Shown: positions 1 to 9,464, counted from the stretch's first letter. The stretch: 44,338 bases of DNA from Pseudomonadota bacterium (GCA_018814305.1 JAHJAA010000004.1:1-44338), one strand, 5' to 3'. Numbers and translations are program-made. The notes: generated by a model not told the origin, from the sequence alone.

Positions 1-118
1 GGCCTGCGACTTTGCCACACGGAGACTCACAACCCCCGGTTACCCGGACGCTGCCTCCGGTCGCTAGCAAGGTGTACGGACAACTCCTTGCGCCAGACTT
101 TAACTGACTGGAATTACA

Positions 119-133
119 GCCGTTTTACACGGC
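119..133. repeat. Small hairpin (GCCGT/ACGGC), possible REP-like remnant
   Basis: A perfect 5-bp stem, GCCGT and ACGGC, encloses a 5-nt loop just upstream of the RAYT-type transposase scrap. RAYT transposases are known to sit beside the REP hairpins they act on. Assigning this hairpin to that role is inference from position only. Confidence 0.25.
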
Positions 134-145
134 ATACGGTCAGGC

Positions 146-173
146 TTGACATTTTGACATTCTTGGTGATAAG
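146..173 (+). promoter_or_regulatory. Possible promoter of the transposase remnant
   Basis: TTGACA at 146-151 and GATAAG at 168-173 are separated by 16 nt, ten bases before the ATG of the transposase scrap. The -35 is perfect and the -10 is weak (4 of 6). Confidence 0.3.
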
Positions 174-182
174 TTGTTAATC

Positions 183-262
183 ATGGCAAGGAAACCACGG
201 ATACATTACCCTGGCGCTTTTTATCCGTCATGCTACGTGGCAATGGCGGTCAGAATATATTT
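183..262 (+). pseudogene. N-terminal fragment of a REP-associated (Y1/RAYT-type) transposase, frameshifted
   Basis: Starting at ATG 183 the reading frame gives MARKPRIHYPGAFY, the typical beginning of REP-associated tyrosine transposases of the IS200/IS605-like Y1 superfamily. The next conserved block (VMLRGNGGQNIF) continues in a different frame, so one or two bases have been lost near 222-226. The catalytic HUH motif and tyrosine are absent because the IS3-family element starts at 263, and no continuation is visible on its far side. It is a dead scrap of about 27 codons. The family assignment rests on the conserved N-terminal signature. Confidence 0.6.
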
Positions 263-296
263 TGATCCTCCCCCGAAATTGTGGACACTCGGTTAA
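263..296 (+). repeat. Left terminal inverted repeat of the IS3-family element
   Basis: This end matches the reverse complement of 1398-1431 at about 26 of 34 positions, including a shared GTGGACAC core. It begins with TGA, as IS3-family ends typically begin with TG. Confidence 0.8.
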
Positions 297-328
297 GTCG
301 TTATATTGGAAACGACAGGAGGGAAAAA

Positions 329-637
329 ATGAGTGTTCAAGAAAGAAGGAAATACGATCAAGATTTCAAGAGAAATGCTGTTTTGTTATGCTCAGAGCCT
401 GTCCGGAAGGTCGCAGAAGTTGCTGATAATCTTGGAATAAACAAAGATCTGCTCTATCGTTGGCGACGAGAATACCATAAGGGCCAAGGGAAATATGCTT
501 TCCCTGGTCATGGTCGGGAGGCACTGACAGAAGATCAGAAACGGATCCGGGAATTAGAAAATCGGTTGAAAGACACCGAAATGGAACGAGATATATTAAA
601 AAAAGCCATGGCCATCTTCAGCAGGGCATCGAAATGA
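329..637 (+). CDS. IS3-family transposase OrfA
   Basis: A 102-aa helix-turn-helix protein that binds the element's ends. The N-terminal half carries the IS3/IS911-type HTH (RKYDQDFKRNAV, then VAEVADNLGINKDLLYRWRR). The C-terminal part (about 70-95) is a leucine-zipper-like coiled coil ending in ERDILKKAMAIF. I chose ATG 329 because AGGAGGG at 317-323 lies 5 nt before it; an in-frame GTG at 281 lies inside the inverted repeat region and has no such site. The TGA stop overlaps the orfB ATG in an ATGA junction, and an A7 run just upstream could allow a -1 shift to make the OrfAB fusion known for this family. Confidence 0.88.
   Translation: MSVQERRKYDQDFKRNAVLLCSEPVRKVAEVADNLGINKDLLYRWRREYHKGQGKYAFPGHGREALTEDQKRIRELENRLKDTEMERDILKKAMAIFSRASK
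598..604 (+). promoter_or_regulatory. Candidate -1 ribosomal frameshift site (A7)
   Basis: Seven A residues read as A AAA AAA in the OrfA frame, followed by G. A -1 slip here enters the orfB frame, which is open from 604 to the orfB ATG at 634. IS3-family elements are known to make their active transposase by this kind of shift. Use of this site is inferred. Confidence 0.5.
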
Positions 638-1401
638 GATATCAGTTTATTAAGGAGAATCGCTCCTCATTTCCGGAGAAGAAGGTGTGCCAGGTATTCA
701 AGATATCCCCGAGCGGTTATTACCGATGGCGCCAGAATCCATTATCCAATCGCAGGATCAAGAACGAACGATTAAAGGAACGTATTCGAGAACTCTATAA
801 TGAGCATGACGGAATGGCCGGGAGTCCAATGATTACTGAGGATCTCCGAAATGAACCCGTTGCCCCGAATCTCCTGAACAGAGAGTTCACCGTATCAGCA
901 CCAAATATCGCTTGGGTAAGTGACATCACTTATATAAGAGTAGGTAATCGTTGGCATTATCTCACTGTATTCATAGATTTATTTTCACGAATTATCGTTG
1001 GCTGGGATCTTAGCTGCTCCCTTGAACGGCATTCAATGCTTCGGGCCTTTCAGAAAGCTCTCTTGCGGAGAAATCCAGGGGAGGGATTACTTGTTCATAG
1101 CGACCGGGGAGTTCAATACGCCAGCAAGGATTTCAGAGAGTTATTACAGAAGAAGAACTTTATCCAAAGCATGAGTCGGAAAGGGAACTGTTGGGACAAT
1201 GCCGTGGCAGAGTCATTTTTTCACACTTTGAAAACGCAACTCGTCTTTCATAGACGGTTCCGCGACAAAAATGAAGCAGAGCAAGCTCTCTTCAATTATA
1301 TCGAGGCATATTATAATCGAAGAAGGCGTCATTCCACGAATGGCTATCAATCGCCTGCCATGTTTGAATACGAATGGATTGTTAAGAGCAAAGTGGCTTA
1401 A
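634..1401 (+). CDS. IS3-family transposase OrfB with internal in-frame deletion
   Basis: DDE-type integrase-fold catalytic subunit, 255 aa, of the rve superfamily. The acidic triad is present: D97 (WVSDITYI), D157 (VHSDRGVQYAS) and E193 (DNAVAESFF), as is the C-terminal YYNRRRRHS block. The usual length is about 285-295 aa. Here MITEDLRN (67-73) joins directly to EPVAPNLL, so the roughly 35-40-residue HTH_21 segment normally between these blocks is missing without loss of frame. The catalytic core looks intact, but loss of this DNA-contacting segment probably disables transposition unless another copy acts in trans. Translation may be by the overlapping ATG or by frameshifting from OrfA. Confidence 0.85.
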   Translation: MRYQFIKENRSSFPEKKVCQVFKISPSGYYRWRQNPLSNRRIKNERLKERIRELYNEHDGMAGSPMITEDLRNEPVAPNLLNREFTVSAPNIAWVSDITYIRVGNRWHYLTVFIDLFSRIIVGWDLSCSLERHSMLRAFQKALLRRNPGEGLLVHSDRGVQYASKDFRELLQKKNFIQSMSRKGNCWDNAVAESFFHTLKTQLVFHRRFRDKNEAEQALFNYIEAYYNRRRRHSTNGYQSPAMFEYEWIVKSKVA

Positions 1402-1431
1402 CTTGGTGTCCACTAATTCGGGGAAGGACGA
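1398..1431 (-). repeat. Right terminal inverted repeat of the IS3-family element
   Basis: Reverse-complement partner of the left end. The orfB stop codon (TAA, 1399-1401) lies inside this repeat, a common compact arrangement in IS3-family elements. Confidence 0.8.
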
Positions 1432-1449
1432 TTTCAATTCATCAAGTCA

Positions 1450-1525
1450 TTGAAAGTACAACTCATCAGGGCTTTGCTTGGCAAGCCGCCTAATTCGGCT
1501 GGAAGGACTGGATCAATTACTATTC
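1450..1525 (+). pseudogene. Decayed partial copy of the adjacent response-regulator gene
   Basis: Bases 1481-1525 match 2051-2095, inside the intact response-regulator gene, at 41 of 45 positions. The similarity extends weakly upstream (ACTCATC at 1461 versus 2041) but with a 10-base insertion. The frame is disrupted and neither a receiver aspartate nor an HD-GYP motif is present. I read this as the remnant of a tandem duplication or of a paralogous response regulator, truncated on its left by the insertion sequence. The rest, up to 1681, shows nothing definite. Confidence 0.55.
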
Positions 1526-1681
1526 TGAAAACTGGCACCCCTTCGATCTGCTCCGCCGCCAGACCTCATAATCCGCCACAGGCCTCCTTCTTCCTTGACG
1601 TCCGGTTCACTTTTAACGCAGAATATTGGGTAGTGCTTGGTGCTCTTTATCTTTAACACAACACGAGCCTGGCGGAAAAAA

Positions 1682-2716
1682 ATGGACCCCTTCCTTGATA
1701 CCCACACCGTTCTCCTTATTGAAGATGAACCGACCCAACGGCGTCTTGTTTCAAATCAATTATCCCAGCGCGGCTTTGAGGTGCTGGAGGCGGCAAATGG
1801 CCGAGAGGGCCTTTTTTGCTGGCGGGAAAACCCAAAAATCCGCCTGGTGATCACCGACCTTCAGATGCCGGAAATGGATGGATTCGAGGTCATCAGGACC
1901 ATCCGCCAAGAAGAAAGCCGCTACACCTATATCATCGTCCTCACCGGCCTCGACAACCGTAAGGCCCTAGTTGAGGCCATGGAACTCGGGGCGGATGACT
2001 TTCTTCATAAACCGGTCCACGGTGACGAGTTAAAACTCAGACTCATCGGGGCAAGCCGCCTGATTCGGCTTGAAGGTCTGGATCAATTAGTATTCGGCCT
2101 GGCCGAAATGGCCGGCTCCAGAAGCGGAGAGACCGGTCTCCATCTGCGCCGCGTCCAGGAGTACTGTCGACTTCTGGCCACCAATTTGATGCAATCAAGA
2201 CCGGAACTCCAGTTGACTCCGGCACTCGTCAATGATATGGCCACGGTCAGCTCACTCCACGACATCGGCAAGGTGGGGATACCCGATGCCATTTTGCACA
2301 AACCTGACCGACTGACCGATGAAGAGTACGAACAGATGAAGAGGCATACCACCATTGGCGGAAAACTACTTTGGGATCTCTATCAGGAGAACGGTTCGAA
2401 CTTTTTGAAGATGGCCTATCAGATCGCCGTCGGACACCATGAAAAATGGGACGGGACTGGCTATCCAAGAGGGATGAAGGGGGAAGAAATTCCTCTGGCC
2501 GCAAGAATCATGGCCCTGGCGGATGTTTATGATGCCCTGACCTCGACCCGTTGTTATAAAGACGCCTTTTCGGCAGAGCGGGCCAAGGCTATCCTCATTG
2601 AGGGAAACGGAACACAATTCGATCCGAAACTCCTTGAATCCTTCCTGGCCTCTGAAAACGATTGGCTCAAGGTTAAGGCGCAAATTGAGCGAGAAACGAC
2701 GAATGTTTTGGATTAA
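1682..2716 (+). CDS. Response regulator with HD-GYP phosphodiesterase output
   Basis: A 344-aa two-domain signalling protein. Residues 8-122 form a receiver domain with acidic pocket E14-D15, phospho-acceptor D59 (VITDLQMPEMDG), T88 and K110. Residues about 138-330 are an HD-GYP domain with H193-D194 (HDIGKVGIP), H252-H253 and the GTGYP signature at 258-262, then DVYDALTS. HD-GYP proteins hydrolyse cyclic di-GMP, so phosphorylation at D59 probably sets c-di-GMP turnover. ATG 1682 places the start just before the receiver fold; an upstream in-frame GTG at 1637 would add 15 unconserved residues. No partner kinase is adjacent. A partial decayed copy lies upstream. Confidence 0.88.
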   Translation: MDPFLDTHTVLLIEDEPTQRRLVSNQLSQRGFEVLEAANGREGLFCWRENPKIRLVITDLQMPEMDGFEVIRTIRQEESRYTYIIVLTGLDNRKALVEAMELGADDFLHKPVHGDELKLRLIGASRLIRLEGLDQLVFGLAEMAGSRSGETGLHLRRVQEYCRLLATNLMQSRPELQLTPALVNDMATVSSLHDIGKVGIPDAILHKPDRLTDEEYEQMKRHTTIGGKLLWDLYQENGSNFLKMAYQIAVGHHEKWDGTGYPRGMKGEEIPLAARIMALADVYDALTSTRCYKDAFSAERAKAILIEGNGTQFDPKLLESFLASENDWLKVKAQIERETTNVLD

Positions 2717-2815
2717 CCAGTTTCAAAACCCCTCTGCCCCCCACGAAAAGTGGTTGGCCCATGGCAAGGGCATAGAATAAATCCTTACAGTACAAATCTA
2801 TCACCTGAAATTCCA

Positions 2816-2916
2816 GGAGACAGCCAGAGAGATAAGGCTCAAACCTAAGACCCCGTAGGAATCATCTCCGAGGTCTCCGTTACAAATAAAAGAACCGGTC
2901 GAAAAGACCGGTTCTT
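2816..2916 (+). ncRNA. Candidate structured RNA ending in a terminator-like hairpin
   Basis: In the gap between two convergent genes, three nested pairings fit a multi-branched fold: GGAGAC (2816-2821) with GTCTCC (2873-2878) as closing stem, AGCC (2822-2825) with GGCT (2836-2839), and CCTA (2844-2847) with TAGG (2856-2859). A strong 11-bp hairpin follows at 2890-2916. It could be a small RNA, the 3' UTR of the HD-GYP gene, or chance. It does not match the c-di-GMP riboswitch core as I know it. Only a weak promoter-like pair (TTGGCC 2754, AATAAA 2776) precedes it. Confidence 0.25.
2882..2916 (-). terminator. Rho-independent terminator of the yajC operon
   Basis: A perfect 11-bp stem (2890-2900 with 2906-2916) closes a 5-nt loop. 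Read leftward it is followed by TTTATTTG, giving a usable U-tract 40 bases after the yajC stop. The rightward side lacks a clear U-tract, so termination of the HD-GYP transcript here is less certain. Confidence 0.75.
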
Positions 2917-2955
2917 CTGCATTATTCCATTCACGATGGGAAGTTACTTAGTCCC

Positions 2956-3309
2956 TCAACCACCACCGATCTGACTGGGGGCAACCTCGCCACCAGCATT
3001 GCCGCCCGTAGCGGGTGAGCCTGCGATGTACTGCCGAGAGATCTTGATCTTAACATTATCGGCAATCTCCAAGGTAACCACTGAATCGGTAATCCCGGTG
3101 ATCTTCCCGTGGATACCGCCATTGGTCATCACGGTATCACCCTTTTTCAAGTTTGAGACAAACTTCTGGTGTTCCTTGACCTTTTTCTGCTGGGGTCGAA
3201 TCAGCAGGAAATAAAAAATCACAAAGATCAGGATCAGCGGCAGAAACGAGGCAATCCCCCCCGGGCCTGCGGAAGGTGCAACATCTGCGGCATAGGCTAA
3301 ACTGGTCAT
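2956..3309 (-). CDS. yajC: YajC, SecDF-associated translocase subunit
   Basis: A 117-aa inner-membrane protein of the Sec holotranslocon (SecDF-YajC). One membrane helix (about 19-37, rich in L/I/F) is followed by the family signature RPQQKKVKEHQ and a small beta-rich cytoplasmic domain (KGDTVMTNGGIHGKI). The start at 3309 is set by GGAGG five bases upstream; the more distal ATG at 3321 overlaps that site. The C-terminus is Gly-rich. It follows tgt by 39 bases, the common tgt-yajC order, but a terminator comes next, so secD and secF are not co-transcribed here. Confidence 0.93.
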   Translation of the reverse strand: MTSLAYAADVAPSAGPGGIASFLPLILIFVIFYFLLIRPQQKKVKEHQKFVSNLKKGDTVMTNGGIHGKITGITDSVVTLEIADNVKIKISRQYIAGSPATGGNAGGEVAPSQIGGG

Positions 3310-3348
3310 AACATCCTCCATGGCAAAAATTATGAAAAACTCATTGGT

Positions 3349-5167
<1,819 letters not shown>

Positions 5168-5199
5168 GAAATATCCTTTTTTGTGTTTTTCGAAAAAGA

Positions 5200-6294
5200 T
5201 CAAATATCCAGAAAGGTGGTATCACTATTCAACAGTTCACAACCTTCAGGGGTTACCACCACCATGTTCTCAAGCCGGATGCCACCCCAGCCGGGTAGAT
5301 ATATTCCCGGTTCAACGGTGACCACCATCCCGGGTTTCAGTTGTTTTCGGTTGCGGAAACTCAGTGAGGGGGCCTCATGAACCGCGAGTCCGACTCCATG
5401 CCCCAGACCGTGACCGAAAGCCTCGCCATACCCGGCCTCGGTAATGATCCGGCGGGCCGCCATATCCACCTCCAGGCCTGTCCTTCCGGGACGGATGGCC
5501 TTGATCCCAGCCAACTGCGCCTTCCGGACCAGACGAAAAAGCTTTCGGGTCTTCTGAGCGATACGCCCCAGCACCACCGTCCTGGTCATATCGGAACAGT
5601 ATCCGTCAAGAACCAATCCCATGTCGATGACGATGGGCTCACCCTCGACCAGTGGACGATCACCGGGAACCGCATGGGGCAGCGCCCCATTGGGACCAGC
5701 TGCCACAATAGTTTCGAAGGAAGGGCCGGAAGCCCCCCGCTCCCGCATGAGCGTTTCGATCCGGATGGCCACCTGACGCTCGGTCATCCCCGGTCGAAGT
5801 GACTTGAAGACCTCAATAAAGACCTCTTCATTCAACCGGACCGCCCGGCGAATCAAGGCAAGCTCTCCAGGATCTTTGCAGGTTCGTTGCTTTTCGATCA
5901 ACCCGGTGATCGGAATCAGCTCAATGGCCAACATATCGGCCAGCTCCTGGAGTTTTCTGGCCGTCTGGAACAACAAATAATGGCCTTCAAAGGCCAATCG
6001 CTTGATCCCCAACCGGGGCAACTCTGTTTTCAGCAGATCCAGTAGACCCTTTTTGTAGATGCATATCTCAAAGCCTTTGGTATCGGCCAGAGCCTGTTGT
6101 TGGTAGCGAAAGTCCGTCAACAGAAATGGGGGATCACCGGACAGGATCAGCAAGGACCCGGAACTCTCCGAGATATTCATATCCGTAGCCGTAAAACCAC
6201 TCAGATAACGGCGATTCTCCGGCTGGGTCACTAAAAAGGCATCAACCTTCCGCCTCTTCAGGGCCGCCTGGAAGCAATGTATCGGGGACTCCAT
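5200..6294 (-). CDS. pepP: Xaa-Pro aminopeptidase (M24 family)
   Basis: A 364-aa cytoplasmic metallopeptidase that removes an N-terminal residue preceding proline. The N-terminal creatinase-like domain spans about 5-135. The C-terminal pita-bread domain has all five metal ligands: D224 (VIDMG), D235 (YCSDMTRTV), H299 ([10 protein letters not shown]), E328 ([10 protein letters not shown]) and E342 (IRLEN). The length is typical of short bacterial PepP/YqhT-type enzymes; a general Xaa-Pro dipeptidase activity cannot be excluded. It begins 3 bases after the preceding small gene and is part of the same leftward operon as rph, tgt and yajC. Confidence 0.92.
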   Translation of the reverse strand: MESPIHCFQAALKRRKVDAFLVTQPENRRYLSGFTATDMNISESSGSLLILSGDPPFLLTDFRYQQQALADTKGFEICIYKKGLLDLLKTELPRLGIKRLAFEGHYLLFQTARKLQELADMLAIELIPITGLIEKQRTCKDPGELALIRRAVRLNEEVFIEVFKSLRPGMTERQVAIRIETLMRERGASGPSFETIVAAGPNGALPHAVPGDRPLVEGEPIVIDMGLVLDGYCSDMTRTVVLGRIAQKTRKLFRLVRKAQLAGIKAIRPGRTGLEVDMAARRIITEAGYGEAFGHGLGHGVGLAVHEAPSLSFRNRKQLKPGMVVTVEPGIYLPGWGGIRLENMVVVTPEGCELLNSDTTFLDI

Positions 6295-6297
6295 GCC

Positions 6298-6513
6298 TTA
6301 CTCCAAGGGGAGGGAAAAATGGATGGTAAAGGACTGACCCTGACTGTCGCAACGGCGCTTCAGATCCTGGACCGAGTCCATGAAAGAGTCGGCACTCAGT
6401 GCAACAGCGTCGGTATTCAACGAACCGATGGTCGCTCCCCATCGTCCAGCCCACTCAGTTAAAAGTGGGTCTACCGATGCACCACCAGGTTCAAAGGAAA
6501 AACAACCTTTCAT
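6298..6513 (-). CDS. Small hypothetical protein, 71 aa
   Basis: I do not recognise this gene. Its ATG shares one base with the stop of the upstream gene (TGATG), and its own stop lies 3 bases before pepP, so it is very probably translated. A GTG one codon further up is also possible. The product has one Gly/Pro-rich N-terminal stretch (CFSFEPGGASVDP), no signal peptide or membrane segment, and a short amphipathic helix (about 43-56). Tight coupling on both sides is the main evidence that it is real. Confidence 0.65.
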   Translation of the reverse strand: MKGCFSFEPGGASVDPLLTEWAGRWGATIGSLNTDAVALSADSFMDSVQDLKRRCDSQGQSFTIHFSLPLE

Positions 6514-7106
6514 CACCCTGCCATCAGGATCTGTTCGATCAACTGTTTATGCTGATCCACGGCCTGACCATATTGCCCATTCAACTGCTCGGTTATCTTG
6601 GCCCATTCCTCCTGAAATTTCGGATGCTGGGATGGTTTCAGTTTCATCCGCATCCCGGTCTGTTGAGCCAAGGTCCCCTCAACTTGCTCCATCTGCTGGG
6701 CAAAAGCAGCCTCCAGTTGCTCTCGGATCTGCTCCTTATGCTGGATATAACGATCCAATATTTTTTTTAACTCCGCCAGTGCGGGCAAGAGTTCACCATG
6801 GCCGGCACCGGCAGCAACCAGCCCATTCATGGCAAGCTCAGCCCCGACCAGCTGTTCCTTCTCCCGGGGCAGCACGATATGCCTGAGCAAAACCCCGATC
6901 AATCCCTGGACAAAGGCAGAGCGATCCGCCCCGGGACGTCCTGCGATTAGGCCGGCAAGGTCAATTGCCTCACCACGAAGAAACCCGGCCGCCGCCCGCA
7001 TTCCCTCCTTACTGGCCTCCTCCGCACCTCCGTCGTCACTGGGTTCCCCGGCCATCTGGGCGGCCCGGGCCATCACCATATCCATGGTACTTTTTATCAC
7101 GGCCAT
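6513..7106 (-). CDS. Hypothetical helical protein, first gene of the pepP-rph-tgt-yajC operon
   Basis: A 197-aa protein I cannot assign to a characterised family. The N-terminus (MAVIKSTMDMVMARAAQMAG) resembles short conserved proteins of unknown function in delta-proteobacteria, but that is memory rather than a search. It is almost entirely helical, Ala/Gln/Glu-rich, with a probable coiled coil at about 110-155 and no membrane segment. Start ATG 7106 is set by AGGAG with 6-nt spacing. Its stop overlaps the next start. A soluble scaffolding role would fit, but no function can be read from the sequence. Confidence 0.75.
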   Translation of the reverse strand: MAVIKSTMDMVMARAAQMAGEPSDDGGAEEASKEGMRAAAGFLRGEAIDLAGLIAGRPGADRSAFVQGLIGVLLRHIVLPREKEQLVGAELAMNGLVAAGAGHGELLPALAELKKILDRYIQHKEQIREQLEAAFAQQMEQVEGTLAQQTGMRMKLKPSQHPKFQEEWAKITEQLNGQYGQAVDQHKQLIEQILMAG

Positions 7107-7312
7107 ATCCAACTCCTTACACTATCAATTTTTTTAGTGACTTATACCTGGAATACAATCAGAAAAAACAAGAATTCCAAAAAACATACTGCTCCTAATA
7201 CTTTGCAGACTGCTGTCAAGGCACTTATTTCCGGTTTTATCCGGATTAGTAAACCATCCCCCTGGGTGAAAAAAGGTCTATCAGCCGGGTTCTGGGAACC
7301 GTTCAGTAATTC

Positions 7313-9412
7313 TCAGCGGGGAAAGGCCGCTGGAATCCCGCCGTCCACCGGCAAGGTGGCGCCGGTGGTCGGGGTCAACTCCGAGGCGAAGAAAACAACC
7401 CCATTGCCCACATGATCGGCATGCACCGCAGCTTTCAGTAAATTGCGCTGACGATAATATTCCTTCAATCCCTCCGGATCAAGATTCCGGGAACGCATCC
7501 GATCGGGACCCACCACATCCCAGAGCCCCGAGGAAATTCCCTCGTCGTCAAAGATGGCATCGGCATTAATCATGTTCACCCGGACCCCCATTTCGGCCAG
7601 TTCCAGGGCGGCGATCTTACCCAATTGATGGGCGCCGGCCTTGGATGCGCTATAGGCCCCGAATGCAGCTCCGGGATCAAAAACATTTTTAGAACTGTTA
7701 ATCACAATGGAACCACCGATGGACTGCCGCCGAAATATCGGGATTACCGCCTTGATCACATTAAAAACCCCCTTTAGATTGACGTCGATGACCTGTTGAA
7801 ATTTGGCTTCATCAAGTTCGGCCAGAGTCGCGACATGGGCAACTCCGGCGTTGGGCACCAGAATATCAAGCCCGCCGGCCGTGGCAACCAGATGGGCAAA
7901 CGACTTCCTAACCGAAACCGGATCAGCGACATCCATCACCAGGGGCGAGATCATTTCCGGGGAAAACTGCTGCTGCAGTTTACGACAAACCTTATCCAGC
8001 CGGACCTCATCGATATCGCTCATAAAGACCCGGGCTCCGGCTTTGAGCAGCTGGCGACCAATCCCCAGGGCAATGGCCCCACCGCCACCGGTGACCAGGG
8101 CAACCCTGCCTTGGAGTGGCCGGGGTCGCCCCTTCCCCAGCTTGGCCTGTTCCAGGCTCCAATATTCCATGTCGAAGATATAACTTTCATCAAGCTCTTG
8201 ATACGAGCCGATTGCGGCAGACCGAACCTTGGCCCGCACAGTATGCTCGGCAATATCCGCAGCAATGCCTGCCGCCCTTGGGGTCTCACCCACTGCCACA
8301 ATCCCCAGACCACGAACAAGAATCACCCGGGGCATGGAATCGAGCCGAATTCTTTCAACCTGCTTGGCATGGAGTTGTTCGCTGAAATAACGAATATAGC
8401 GCTCCTGATAGAGCGTAATCGCGGTTCGAATACGGGTGCCAGCCGTTTCCTCATCCTCCGCTCCGGTAAAATCAAGAAAGGCCGGATAGTTCTTGGTCCT
8501 GATCACATGGTCCGGAGTCAAAACACCGCTGACCAGGAGTGATTCAGCATCCGGTCGGGCCAAGGCCGCCTTGATTTCCGGAGTGGAACGCACCTCCAGG
8601 CTGAAGTGTTGCCGTCCCCGGTCGGTATCAACCCGGGCCAAGGCCCCCCGCAATAGGGGGAGAATCATTGCAGGATCAGGCTCTACCGGTTCCCCCTCGC
8701 TGGATAGGGAGGACGAATACAGGGCCATCTTCCCAGCAATGAACTGCTCCGCCCGACTCACATAATCAATCATCCGGTCATAGCTGGTCCGGGCGTCCTC
8801 TCCAAAGGTGAAGATTCCATGATTCATCAGAATAATCGCCTCCGCCTCAGGCTGTGCCTCATGAAGATCGGCAATGGCCTTGGCCAGAGGAAACCCGGGC
8901 ATGATAAAAGGGAGAACGGCAATTTTATCACCCAGGGCTTGAATCAAGAGTTGCTCCGCCTCAAGCTGATTGGTCAGGGTGACCACTGCGTCAGCATGGG
9001 TATGATCAATAAAGCGATGGGGCAAAAAGGCATGAACCAGGGTCTCGATGGAAGGCGTCGGAGCAGAGGCCTCCAGCAGATGGGTGCGAAACTGATTCAC
9101 CATCTCCTCATCACTCATAGCCCCGAGGACTCGAAGTTTCCTGAGATACTCAAGTTCCAAGGCCGGCAGCCCCGGGGGTTCAATATCACCCAGATCCCAT
9201 CCACTGCCCTTGACACAGATGACCGGCAACTCCCGATCGAGAATATCCGTCATGATAGTTTTCACCGAGGTATTGCCACCACCGTGGAGAACCAGGTCGG
9301 ACTCAATGCCGATCAACTTAGAGGTATAAACCCTCAAGGCCAAATCTTTTGGAATATCTGGGTAAAGCGCCACATAGCGCTCCGCCTCCTGCTCATCATA
9401 ACGATTCTTCAT
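7313..9412 (-). CDS. Bifunctional class II aldolase / short-chain dehydrogenase
   Basis: A 699-aa fusion of two sugar-metabolism domains, like the RhaD-AdhB (YuxG) type that cleaves rhamnulose-1-phosphate and converts the lactaldehyde. Residues about 10-235 are a class II aldolase/adducin fold with catalytic-type E123 (PSIET) and zinc-type H137, H139 (DHTHAD) and H198 (MNHGI). Residues about 433-695 are an SDR Rossmann fold with VTGGGGAIALGIG (439-452), D466, NAG (521-523), a serine near 573 and Y587-X3-K591. The true substrate is not evident, since no rhamnose genes are near. ATG 9412 has GGAGA close upstream. It follows the antiporter by 52 bases. Confidence 0.88.
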   Translation of the reverse strand: MKNRYDEQEAERYVALYPDIPKDLALRVYTSKLIGIESDLVLHGGGNTSVKTIMTDILDRELPVICVKGSGWDLGDIEPPGLPALELEYLRKLRVLGAMSDEEMVNQFRTHLLEASAPTPSIETLVHAFLPHRFIDHTHADAVVTLTNQLEAEQLLIQALGDKIAVLPFIMPGFPLAKAIADLHEAQPEAEAIILMNHGIFTFGEDARTSYDRMIDYVSRAEQFIAGKMALYSSSLSSEGEPVEPDPAMILPLLRGALARVDTDRGRQHFSLEVRSTPEIKAALARPDAESLLVSGVLTPDHVIRTKNYPAFLDFTGAEDEETAGTRIRTAITLYQERYIRYFSEQLHAKQVERIRLDSMPRVILVRGLGIVAVGETPRAAGIAADIAEHTVRAKVRSAAIGSYQELDESYIFDMEYWSLEQAKLGKGRPRPLQGRVALVTGGGGAIALGIGRQLLKAGARVFMSDIDEVRLDKVCRKLQQQFSPEMISPLVMDVADPVSVRKSFAHLVATAGGLDILVPNAGVAHVATLAELDEAKFQQVIDVNLKGVFNVIKAVIPIFRRQSIGGSIVINSSKNVFDPGAAFGAYSASKAGAHQLGKIAALELAEMGVRVNMINADAIFDDEGISSGLWDVVGPDRMRSRNLDPEGLKEYYRQRNLLKAAVHADHVGNGVVFFASELTPTTGATLPVDGGIPAAFPR

Positions 9413-9464
9413 CTTTCTCCATTCCCCTTTAAAAACCTCACGGACCGATATGTTAAACCCCTTG

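Larger units (their letters stand above)
1..182 (+). other. Left-edge non-coding or mobile-element flank
   Basis: No recognisable gene. The first frame stays open from the window edge to TAA at 178-180 (59 codons, Arg/Thr/Leu-rich), but it resembles no protein I know and is probably chance. The stretch lies directly upstream of a transposase scrap and contains a small hairpin and a promoter-like pair, so it most likely belongs to the same mobile-element remnant. Confidence 0.3.
263..1431 (+). mobile_element. IS3-family insertion sequence, about 1.17 kb
   Basis: Imperfect terminal inverted repeats of about 34 bp enclose overlapping orfA and orfB. The outer flanks share TTT (260-262 and 1432-1434), compatible with the 3-bp target duplication usual for this family. 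The element has landed in or next to a decayed RAYT-type transposase. Its length is slightly short for the family, explained by an internal deletion in orfB, so it is probably not autonomous. Confidence 0.85.

Noticed and set aside
1-180. 59-codon ORF open at the left edge
   Set aside because: Continuous but without a visible start, SD or known motif; it lies in mobile-element flank and may be chance.
2816-2878. Cyclic di-GMP riboswitch next to an HD-GYP gene
   Set aside because: The conserved GEMM core bases and tetraloop/receptor pattern are not present, and no gene lies downstream in a position to be controlled.
7214-7219. Perfect leftward TTGACA upstream of the pepP operon
   Set aside because: No acceptable -10 hexamer occurs at 15-19 nt spacing, so I do not call a promoter there.
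7796-8542. Long plus-strand open frame (248 codons)
   Set aside because: Antisense to the aldolase/SDR gene, which has full domain signatures; composition is a shadow of the GC-rich coding strand, and there is no SD or recognisable motif.
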